A stretch of DNA of 64,000 nt. Source: an uncultured Tenacibaculum sp. GTDB lineage: Bacteria > Bacteroidota > Bacteroidia > Flavobacteriales > Flavobacteriaceae. Shown in pieces: positions 56,157 through 64,000 of this stretch (the stretch's first letter is position 1; each line of letters begins with the position of its first letter). Where the stretch lies: contig CANMJA010000011.1 in assembly GCA_947498055.1 (NCBI GenBank), positions 1-64,000 of the forward strand, written 5' to 3'. A program made the translations under genes and the position numbers. Under the pieces are notes generated by a model. It was given only the letters and a program-made list of their open reading frames with translations. It did no database searches and was not told where the DNA came from.

Positions 56157-57185
56157 TTATTCTAGTTTATACTCTTTTACTGCATCAATAAATGCTTTTG
56201 CATTTTCTATTGGAATATTGGGTAAAATACCGTGCCCCAAGTTAACAATATATTTGTCCTTTCCAAAATCATTGATCATTTGTGTAACCATTTTCTTAAT
56301 TTCGGCAGGTGGAGATAATAATCTAGATGGATCAAAGTTTCCTTGTAATGTTATATTTCCTCCTGTTAAATATCTTGCATTCCTTGCAGAGCAAGTCCAA
56401 TCTATACCTAAAGCAGATGCTCCTGATTTTGACATCTCATTTAACGCAAACCAACATCCTTTTCCAAAGGCTATTACCGGCGCATCTTCTTTTAACGCTT
56501 CAATTATTCTATCGATGTATTGCCATGAAAATTCTTGATAATCTGTTGGAGCTAACATTCCTCCCCAAGAATCAAATATTTGAACGGCATTTACACCTGC
56601 TTCCACTTTTGCTTTTAAATATGTAATTGTGGTCTCTGTTATCTTAGTAAGCAATTGGTGTGCCAAAATTGGTTGTGTAAAACAAAATTCTTTTGCTTTA
56701 TCAAAATTTTTAGACCCTTGCCCTTGTACCATATAACATAAAATAGTCCATGGAGAGCCCGCAAAACCTATTAAAGGCACTTCGTCGTTTAATTTTTCTT
56801 TGGTTGCTTTTATAGCATCCATAACATAGCCTAAAGTTTCTTGAACATCAGGAATGATTACTTCTTCTAAGCTTTTTTTATCTCTAATAGGGTTTGGTAA
56901 ATAGGGGCCAAAATCTGGTTTCATTTGTACCTCCACATTCATCGCTTGAGGAATTACTAAAATATCAGAAAATAAAATTGCCGCATCCATACCGTATCTA
57001 CGAATTGGCTGTACTGTTATTTCCGATGCTAATTCTGGGGTTCTACAACGTGTAAAAAAATCATATTTTTTACGTATTTCCATAAATTCAGGTAAATATC
57101 TTCCTGCTTGTCGCATCATCCATACTGGTGGCCTATCTACCGTTTCTCCTTTTAAGGCTCTTAAAAATAAATCGTTTTTTATCAT
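56157..57185 (-). CDS. hemE: Uroporphyrinogen decarboxylase
   Basis: This 342-residue enzyme removes the four acetate carboxyls of uroporphyrinogen III to give coproporphyrinogen III. The N-terminal [15 protein letters not shown] (residues 19-33) with substrate-contacting arginines is present, along with the catalytic aspartate in [11 protein letters not shown] and the C-terminal NLGHGILPN. Length normal. It is 1 bp from the PrcB-like gene upstream, in the hem operon, and separated by 25 bp from the thioredoxin-like gene downstream. Confidence 0.96.
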   Translation of the reverse strand: MIKNDLFLRALKGETVDRPPVWMMRQAGRYLPEFMEIRKKYDFFTRCRTPELASEITVQPIRRYGMDAAILFSDILVIPQAMNVEVQMKPDFGPYLPNPIRDKKSLEEVIIPDVQETLGYVMDAIKATKEKLNDEVPLIGFAGSPWTILCYMVQGQGSKNFDKAKEFCFTQPILAHQLLTKITETTITYLKAKVEAGVNAVQIFDSWGGMLAPTDYQEFSWQYIDRIIEALKEDAPVIAFGKGCWFALNEMSKSGASALGIDWTCSARNARYLTGGNITLQGNFDPSRLLSPPAEIKKMVTQMINDFGKDKYIVNLGHGILPNIPIENAKAFIDAVKEYKLE

Positions 57186-57186
57186 T

Positions 57187-57651
57187 CTATTCTTCTACGA
57201 AAACTATACGTTTGTTTGTTCTATTTATAGTAACTATATGTAAAGGTTGCATTATTGCTGTAGTTACCATATCTGTTGGTTTAGGTCCTTTATTATTTAC
57301 AATTACTTCTATTGTATCTTTTCTATCTCTAACCTCCTTAATCTTAATCGAAAAACCTCCTGTATTCCTTACACGATCTATAGTAACTAATACACTTTTT
57401 TTTACGAAATCTATATTATTATCAAATTCGTTAGAAACTTTATTCGTTATATCTAATTGTTTTAAAAACATATCCCACTCTTTTTGAGTAGTAATTATTA
57501 AGTTTTCTTTTTTAAAGCCTTCTGCTCCATTTCCAAAAAGACTTCCTTCATAAATACTTTTCAAACCTTGCTTTATTTGATTGTTCATGTAAGTTTTATT
57601 TGAACAACTGATTACTACCAAAAATAGTAATGAGAGGATAATTTTATTCAT
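57187..57651 (-). CDS. PrcB-like lipoprotein inside the hem operon
   Basis: This 154-residue lipoprotein (LFLVVISC, Cys16) has a C-terminal domain matching the PrcB_C family: [20 protein letters not shown], then [21 protein letters not shown]. In Treponema PrcB is a partner of the dentilisin protease. Here no protease is next to it, and it lies 3 bp after hemL and 1 bp before hemE. Such tight placement in a heme operon suggests a role connected with heme or with the envelope, but nothing in the sequence shows heme binding. Confidence 0.78.
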   Translation of the reverse strand: MNKIILSLLFLVVISCSNKTYMNNQIKQGLKSIYEGSLFGNGAEGFKKENLIITTQKEWDMFLKQLDITNKVSNEFDNNIDFVKKSVLVTIDRVRNTGGFSIKIKEVRDRKDTIEVIVNNKGPKPTDMVTTAIMQPLHIVTINRTNKRIVFVEE

Positions 57652-57654
57652 AAA

Positions 57655-58944
57655 TTACATATTCGCAACCGCTTTCATCGCTTTATTTATTGCTTTTTTG
57701 GTTAAATTTACGTCTTTTTTACTTAATGCACTTGATAAAAACCAAGCTTCAAATTGTGATGGTGGTAAAAAGACTCCATTTTTTATCATTTCCCAAAAGA
57801 AAACTGCAAACTTTTTAGTATCGGTGGTTTGCGCTTCTTTAAAATTGGTTACTTTTTTATTCGTGAAAAATGGATTTATCATTGAACCAAATCGATTCAC
57901 CGTAAGTTCAACGTTAAATTCATCTGCATATTTTAATAAAGCTTCTTCTATTTCTTTTGCTACTTCATTAAATTCTTTATAAGGATTTTGCTTTTTTAAT
58001 TCTGTAAGTGTTGCTATACCAGCTGCCATTGCTATTGGATTTCCACTTAAAGTTCCTGCTTGATACATTCCTCCTAACGGAGCAACCATTTCCATAATTT
58101 CATTTCGAGCCCCATAAGCTCCTACAGGAAACCCTCCTCCTATTACTTTTCCTAAACAAGTGATATCAGCTTCCACTTCAAACAATTCTTGTGCTCCACC
58201 AAATTTAGAACGAAAGCCTGTCATTACTTCATCTGCAATTAATAAAGCTCCTTTTGTTTTTAAATACTCTTTTAATTCTTTTAAGAAATTATCTTTAGGC
58301 GTTACTACTCCCATATTACCAGCTACTGGCTCTATAATAACCCCTGCAATATCATCATGAGTGTCAAAGTGAGCTTTTACACTTTCTAAGTCGTTATAAT
58401 TTGCAATAAGTGTATTTTTTACAGCTCCTTCAGGTACTCCTTTACTACCAGGCAAACTTAAAGTAGCCAAACCAGAACCAGCAGCTACTAGTAAAGCATC
58501 TTGGTGCCCATGGTAACATCCTGAAAATTTTATAATTTTGTCTTTCCCTGTAAAAGCTCTGGCTAAACGAATTCCGCTTAATACAGCTTCTGTACCTGAA
58601 TTTACAAAACGAACTTTATCCATTCCTGGAAAAGCATCACATACAATTTTAGCTAATTTTATTTCATTTTCTGTAGAAGCACCAAAAGAATAACCGTTTT
58701 CTAAAGCTTTAGTTATTGCTTTTTGCACTTTTTTATGTCGATGTCCTAAAATCATTGGTCCGTAAGAAAGTACTAAATCAACGTATTTATTATCATCTAC
58801 ATCTGTAATTTTACTTCCTTTTGCTTTTTTAATAAATAAAGGATTTCCTCCAACAGAAGCAAAAGCTCTTACTGGGGAGTTTACAGCTCCAACTAAATTA
58901 ACTAATCCTTTGTTGTATAGTTTTTGTGATTTTTTAAAGTTCAT
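57655..58944 (-). CDS. hemL: Glutamate-1-semialdehyde 2,1-aminomutase
   Basis: This 429-residue PLP enzyme makes 5-aminolevulinate in the C5 pathway. N-terminal PVRAFASVGGNPLF, the PLP region RFVNSGTEAVLSGIRLAR near residues 113-130, SGCYHGH, and the Schiff-base lysine in LGKVIGGGFPVGA near 265 are all present. It is downstream of hemB (121-bp gap) and coupled to the PrcB-like gene. Together with hemA this gives the C5 route. Confidence 0.96.
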   Translation of the reverse strand: MNFKKSQKLYNKGLVNLVGAVNSPVRAFASVGGNPLFIKKAKGSKITDVDDNKYVDLVLSYGPMILGHRHKKVQKAITKALENGYSFGASTENEIKLAKIVCDAFPGMDKVRFVNSGTEAVLSGIRLARAFTGKDKIIKFSGCYHGHQDALLVAAGSGLATLSLPGSKGVPEGAVKNTLIANYNDLESVKAHFDTHDDIAGVIIEPVAGNMGVVTPKDNFLKELKEYLKTKGALLIADEVMTGFRSKFGGAQELFEVEADITCLGKVIGGGFPVGAYGARNEIMEMVAPLGGMYQAGTLSGNPIAMAAGIATLTELKKQNPYKEFNEVAKEIEEALLKYADEFNVELTVNRFGSMINPFFTNKKVTNFKEAQTTDTKKFAVFFWEMIKNGVFLPPSQFEAWFLSSALSKKDVNLTKKAINKAMKAVANM

Positions 58945-59065
58945 TTATTTAGGTAATTTTTATAAAATTAAATTATTCATTTAATTCTACGTCAATAAAA
59001 TTTTCAATTTTTATTACTTTGTATTTACTATTTCTAAACTCCTAATAGTAAATCTATATTTTATA

Positions 59066-60052
<987 letters not shown>

Positions 60053-60065
60053 TTATGACATTAAA

Positions 60066-60881
60066 TTAGTTTACTTTTTTTAACTCCTTTTCTATTTGAG
60101 ATAAATACACTTTATCATAATGATAAGAATAAGGATCTCGCATAAAATATCCTTCTTTGTACATTTTTTCAGAATCTTCTATTCTTTTCTTATAAGCATC
60201 AAAATCTTTCAATGCTTTATAGCATAAAGAAATATAATATTGATTTTCTGCTAAATTGTTCTCGACTTCTTGTTTTTGAAAATGTTTTAAAGCCTTTTTG
60301 TAGTTTCCTTTTTCAAAATATAAAACTCCTAGATGATAAAAATTAAATAAGTCTGACTCATTATCATTTTTCTCTAAATATGTTTCTATTATTTGAATTG
60401 CTTTTTCTTTTTCTCCTATTGCTTTATAACAAATAGCTTTTGCAATTAATAGATGATAATCTCCATTTTGACAATAGCCTACATCTCCTTTAATAATCTT
60501 TTGAAACTCTTCTATATCTTTAATAGCTCCTTTATAATCTCTAAAAAACTGATAACGACACCAACCTCTATACCCTAAATGTTTTTTGGGATTTAAATCT
60601 ACTGCTTTATCAATTATTTTTTTCCATGACAAAAAATCACCACTTTTTAAATAGGCTATTGATTTCGCCCAATACGCATCATCATAAGTAGGGTCTATAG
60701 CAATAGCTTCATCTAAAACTTCATGATACTTATGATTGAATTGATAATAATACTCTGATTCCTTTGCTTTTTTACAAGCTTCGTACTTTTTTAAATTCCC
60801 TTCCCATTTATATGCATTACAGTTTTGAGAAGCGGCCTTAAAAAAGGTTATAAGAAATAAATATAGTATTATTTTTTTCAT
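60066..60881 (-). CDS. Exported TPR protein between hemCD and hemB
   Basis: This 271-residue protein has a signal peptide (LYLFLITFFKAASQ) and then about five TPR helical pairs (for example YDDAYWAKSIAYLKSGDFLSWKKI and KAICYKAIGEKEKAIQIIETY regions). It overlaps the upstream lipoprotein gene by 4 bp and comes 22 bp before hemB, so it shares that transcript. A protein-contact role in the periplasm is likely; a link to heme is not shown. Confidence 0.75.
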   Translation of the reverse strand: MKKIILYLFLITFFKAASQNCNAYKWEGNLKKYEACKKAKESEYYYQFNHKYHEVLDEAIAIDPTYDDAYWAKSIAYLKSGDFLSWKKIIDKAVDLNPKKHLGYRGWCRYQFFRDYKGAIKDIEEFQKIIKGDVGYCQNGDYHLLIAKAICYKAIGEKEKAIQIIETYLEKNDNESDLFNFYHLGVLYFEKGNYKKALKHFQKQEVENNLAENQYYISLCYKALKDFDAYKKRIEDSEKMYKEGYFMRDPYSYHYDKVYLSQIEKELKKVN

Positions 60882-61378
60882 GGCAAAATTTCTACGATTT
60901 TTCCTTCTTTAATTTTAAAAATTAAATACTGATAATAATCAAGAGCTACATCCTTTCTTTGTTTTATCATCCAACCAGAAAGTTCTTTTGTTATTTTTAA
61001 TAATTGATTTATTATTTTTTTATCAAAAGAAAAGGCTTCATAACTATCGTTCATTTGAATAACTCGAAACATTCCTGTTTCTCCTTTACAATTTACAATA
61101 AACCGTATTCTTATTAAGCCGCTTTGTGTAGTTTTTACTGGTTTGTATTTTTCTTTAATTGTTGTTACTAAAGCTAGTTTTTCACCTTCATAACCTAGTC
61201 CTCGACCATCATTAAAATACTGATAAACATTATTCTTGTTACAAAGAACAAAATTTGAATCATCTTTTTCAGCGTTAAAAGTAATATCTCCAATACTATT
61301 AGGATATTTATTAACCTTCTCTTCTTTTTTACAGAAGTAAAAGGTTAATAACAATATCATTAATAATATTTTTTTCAT
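60878..61378 (-). CDS. Lipoprotein with TonB-C-terminal-like domain
   Basis: This 166-residue lipoprotein (MILLLTFYFCKKEEK, Cys16) has a domain of about 70 residues, from LIRIRFIVNCKGETGMFRV to YYQYLIFKIKEGKIVEILP. Its strand pattern (RFIVNxxG, then a GW segment) resembles the TonB C-terminal domain. Such free, lipidated versions occur in Bacteroidota and their role is unknown. It starts 2 bp after the hemCD stop and overlaps the TPR gene by 4 bp. Confidence 0.65.
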   Translation of the reverse strand: MKKILLMILLLTFYFCKKEEKVNKYPNSIGDITFNAEKDDSNFVLCNKNNVYQYFNDGRGLGYEGEKLALVTTIKEKYKPVKTTQSGLIRIRFIVNCKGETGMFRVIQMNDSYEAFSFDKKIINQLLKITKELSGWMIKQRKDVALDYYQYLIFKIKEGKIVEILP

Positions 61379-61379
61379 T

Positions 61380-62966
61380 TTATTCTTTTATAAAATATGA
61401 ATTTGCTAATTCTATAACAGCTTCTACTGTTGGCATTTTTGCTACTTGTACATTTTCAAAATGCTTTCTTGCTTCTTTTGCTGTACTTTCTCCAATACAA
61501 AAAGCTATTTTATTTGGCGCATTTTTTTGAAGATAACTTGTTATTGTTGATGGACTGTAAAATAGTACTCCATCTACTTTTTCTTCTATTTTAACAGGAC
61601 TATACATTGTTTTATAAGCCTCTACTTCATGTACAGTAATTCCTTTTTCTGATAGTTTTTTAGGTATTGTATCTAATCGCAAATCACTACAAAAATAAGT
61701 AACCTCTTTTTCTTTAAGTTCGTCTATTAAATAAGAAGTTAGTTTTTCTGCATTTTTTTCAGATTTTATTACCGTTCCTAAGCGCTGTTCTATTAGTTTT
61801 TTAGTTCTTCTACCAACACAGTAAATATTTTGAAACTGTAGCTCGTCTTTGGTAAAGCTATTTAAAACAGCTTCTACTCCATTTTGACTGGTTATAATAA
61901 CATTTTCTATCTCATTTTTAACCACTTTAGAAGCTATTCTATTAAACCGAATTTTAATAAAATCACTATCTTCAATTTGTACTGTAGCTGGTATTAATTT
62001 CTTCTGAATTTCGGAAAGTTTTTTTGTTGAATAAATAGAAAACTCTTTTTCTATACCTTCCTCTTCTACCATTAATTGTTTTCCGCCTCTATTAATAATA
62101 TAATCAGCACAATCTTTTGCTAAAAATTTATGTCGTCCTAGCTTTGCTGTTTTAGCTACAGATAATTTCTTTTTACCGTCTCTAGATAATAATGCTCCTT
62201 TAAAATTAACTTCTTGCGTTTTTTCGTCTATATAAGCTAAAGCTCCGATTGGCGCGGTACAGCCACCTTCTAATCTATTTAAAAAATCACGCTCAACTCC
62301 TGTACAAACCTGAGTTTCGTAATGATTTAGTTGTTCACAAGCATCTTTAGCATACGAATCTTTTTCTAAGGCTGTTATCATAATAACTCCTTGAGCTGGT
62401 GCAGGAAGCATCCATGATAAAGGAATAGCATCTTTTGGTTTTAACCCAATTCTTTCTAAACCCGCTGCTGCAAAAATAGCACCGTTCCAATTATTATTTT
62501 TTAATTTTTGTAAGCGAGTATTTACATTTCCTCTTAAATCAACTACTTTATGTGTTGGATATCTATGCAACCACATTGCTTTTCTACGCAAACTTCCTGT
62601 AGCTATAATACCTTCTGGTTGCCCAAAAAACTCTTCGTTATCTTTTAAAACTAAAATATCATTATAACTACCTCTTTTTAAAACTGCTGCCTGAATTATA
62701 CCTTCTGGTAATACTGTTGGTACATCTTTCATAGAATGTACAGCAATATCAATATCACCATTTAACATTGCAACATCTAAATTTTTAGTAAAAATACCTG
62801 TAATACCTAATTCGTATAAAGGTTTGTCTAAAATAATATCTCCTGTAGATTTTATAGGAACGATTACTGTTTTATACTCTAATTCTTCTAACTGTTTTTG
62901 CACTTTTTTAGCTTGCCAAAGTGCTAACTCACTCTCACGAGTTCCTATTCTAATGATTTTTTGCAT
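61380..62966 (-). CDS. hemCD: Fused hydroxymethylbilane synthase / uroporphyrinogen-III synthase
   Basis: This 528-residue protein carries two consecutive heme enzymes. Residues 1-305 are HemC: RIGTRESELALWQAKKV, HSMKDVPT with catalytic D81, and LEGGCTAPIGA with Cys236, which holds the dipyrromethane cofactor. Residues about 330-528 are HemD-like, with IITSQNGVEAV, CVGRRTKK and FYSPSTITSYL. Fusion should channel the unstable hydroxymethylbilane. The gene overlaps hemA by 17 bp. Confidence 0.94.
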   Translation of the reverse strand: MQKIIRIGTRESELALWQAKKVQKQLEELEYKTVIVPIKSTGDIILDKPLYELGITGIFTKNLDVAMLNGDIDIAVHSMKDVPTVLPEGIIQAAVLKRGSYNDILVLKDNEEFFGQPEGIIATGSLRRKAMWLHRYPTHKVVDLRGNVNTRLQKLKNNNWNGAIFAAAGLERIGLKPKDAIPLSWMLPAPAQGVIMITALEKDSYAKDACEQLNHYETQVCTGVERDFLNRLEGGCTAPIGALAYIDEKTQEVNFKGALLSRDGKKKLSVAKTAKLGRHKFLAKDCADYIINRGGKQLMVEEEGIEKEFSIYSTKKLSEIQKKLIPATVQIEDSDFIKIRFNRIASKVVKNEIENVIITSQNGVEAVLNSFTKDELQFQNIYCVGRRTKKLIEQRLGTVIKSEKNAEKLTSYLIDELKEKEVTYFCSDLRLDTIPKKLSEKGITVHEVEAYKTMYSPVKIEEKVDGVLFYSPSTITSYLQKNAPNKIAFCIGESTAKEARKHFENVQVAKMPTVEAVIELANSYFIKE

Positions 62967-64000
62967 CGATCGTTTCTAAATTTGTGCCAAACACTTTAGC
63001 CATTACTTGTATACTTTGGTTTACAGAAGTTTCTTCTTCTTTTAAGTGTTTTACAAACTGTGTCGTTATTTTTTGTATAAATCTTGAAGTAATTGCTTCT
63101 GCTTGATCTACATCAAAATTTTCTATTTTCTTTTTATGAAAATTAATTTCATTTTGTTGAATCGTTTCTAATGATTGTTTTAAGGCATTAATTGCGGGAG
63201 TAAAACGACGATGATTCAACCATTCATTAAACTCTTGTTTATGAATTTCTATTATGTTTTCTGCTGATGGAATTTCTTGTTTACGAACAGCTAACGTTTC
63301 ATCGGTAACTTTAGATAATTCATCTACATTAACCAAAGTTACATTTTTTAAGTTTTTCACCTCTTCTGAAACGTTTGCAGGAACCGATAAATCTAAAATT
63401 AACAGTTCTTTATCTGTTTTAATAGTATCTCTAGTAATAGTTGGTAATGCTGCTCCGGTAGAAACAATTAAGATATCACAATTAGTAACTTCTTCTGATA
63501 AATAGTTGAATTTTGCTTTTTTTATAAATGGATATTCTTTTACAAATTCATCTACTTTATCTTCTGTTCTATTTATTAATGTAACCGATTTATTATGCGT
63601 ATATTCTGCTAAATTCTTACAAGTATGTTTTCCCATTTTACCCAAACCAAAAACTAAAATATTTTTAGCATCGTAATTAGGTAAATTTTTTATTAAATAT
63701 TGAACAGCCGCATAAGAAACAGATGTAGTACCAGAACTTAATTTGGTTTCGTTTTTAACTCTTTTACTTGCTTGCATTACATTATTAAGTAACCTTTCTA
63801 AGTATGCATTCGTTGTTCCTGTTTGTTTTGCTAATTTAAATGCTTGACGTAATTGTCCTACAATCTCATAATCGCCTAAGATTTGACTATCTAATCCTGT
63901 TCCCATTCTAAATAAATGGTGTATTGCTTCTTGATTTTTATGTACATAAGATACTTTTGCAAATTCTTCTACCGAACCATTTGAATGTTTACAAAGCATG
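62950..64000 (-). CDS. hemA: Glutamyl-tRNA reductase, 5' end beyond the window
   Basis: This partial protein (at least 349 residues) begins outside the right edge. HemA has about 415-420 residues, and the part with the catalytic cysteine (the S-T-C-N-R motif) is missing here. Present are RMGTGLDSQILGDYEIVGQLRQAFKLA (central domain), the NADPH-binding VFGLGKMGKHTCKNLAEY near the middle, and a C-terminal dimerisation helix. The ATG at the window edge is internal, not the true start. It begins the hem cluster that continues with hemCD. Confidence 0.93.
   Translation of the reverse strand, partial: MLCKHSNGSVEEFAKVSYVHKNQEAIHHLFRMGTGLDSQILGDYEIVGQLRQAFKLAKQTGTTNAYLERLLNNVMQASKRVKNETKLSSGTTSVSYAAVQYLIKNLPNYDAKNILVFGLGKMGKHTCKNLAEYTHNKSVTLINRTEDKVDEFVKEYPFIKKAKFNYLSEEVTNCDILIVSTGAALPTITRDTIKTDKELLILDLSVPANVSEEVKNLKNVTLVNVDELSKVTDETLAVRKQEIPSAENIIEIHKQEFNEWLNHRRFTPAINALKQSLETIQQNEINFHKKKIENFDVDQAEAITSRFIQKITTQFVKHLKEEETSVNQSIQVMAKVFGTNLETIDAKNH

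Noticed and set aside
56077..56626. Two forward ORFs antisense to hemE
   Set aside because: Shadows of a well-conserved gene with no start signal or family.

Overview
The window is about 64 kb of low-GC chromosomal DNA from a member of the Bacteroidota, almost certainly a Flavobacteriaceae of the Polaribacter/Tenacibaculum type (genus not resolvable by eye). The evidence is the gene set: flavobacterial carotenoid operon, TonB-dependent receptor with a DUF4249 lipoprotein, DUF4835/PorD, fused hemCD and monomeric NADP-isocitrate dehydrogenase. The Bacteroidota -7 promoter box TAnnTTTG also recurs, and strong Shine-Dalgarno sequences are largely absent. No rRNA, tRNA, CRISPR array or intact mobile element was found.

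Region by region. 1-393: a scar carrying the C-terminal 65 codons of a tyrosine recombinase and a perfect 13-bp-arm palindrome. 394-6633: a zeaxanthin-type carotenoid operon (crtI-crtB-crtZ-lycopene cyclase, minus strand) headed by a MerR regulator that keeps the cobalamin-binding motifs of CarH/LitR photoreceptors. Divergent from it is an ECF sigma factor with a membrane partner. 6647-16732: a class D beta-lactamase-like lipoprotein, threonine aldolase, a large zinc metalloprotease, prfB without its usual frameshift site, arsC, a protein with an internally duplicated domain, trmD and small unknowns. 17022-25571: a GT39-like transferase with a PAP2 phosphatase, rplS, icd, and a TonB receptor/DUF4249 pair. 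25709-31393: an unknown protein, a UMF1-type MFS transporter, an M48 peptidase, an alpha/beta hydrolase coupled to msrB, a DUF1572 protein and a zinc-ribbon unknown. 31427-35018: a tightly coupled trio (DUF3050 - GT2 - UDP-glucuronate decarboxylase) downstream of fabI. 35154-42923: the conserved flavobacterial block dapA, ferritin, bamD, rpoZ, coaBC, DUF4835/PorD, recN, TPR. It is interrupted before recN by a fragment of an ABC-transporter ATPase. 42997-53735: a phytase-like lipoprotein, YhhN, ligA, a DinB fusion, an extended GAPDH, a small double-glycine-leader peptide, HtrA, dapF, a GNAT acetyltransferase and mltG. 53881-64000: a lytic-transglycosylase-like protein, then EI24, an atypical thioredoxin-like protein and a heme cluster (hemA-hemCD-x-x-hemB-hemL-PrcB-like-hemE) running off the right edge.

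How genes work together. The strongest regulatory story is light/B12 control of pigment synthesis: a CarH-like repressor next to its probable target operon, a 16-bp-arm inverted repeat between them, and a divergent ECF sigma factor that recalls the LitR/LitS arrangement of Streptomyces. The hem block encodes glutamyl-tRNA to coproporphyrinogen almost completely. Other points of note are short or absent 5' leaders (TAnnTTTG box 4-7 nt before ATG at prfB, trmD, bamD, dapF), TAGTTAG heptad repeats that merge with stop codons, dispersed palindromic intergenic elements, an 11-bp triple direct repeat upstream of the PAP2 gene, and the orphan double-glycine peptide.
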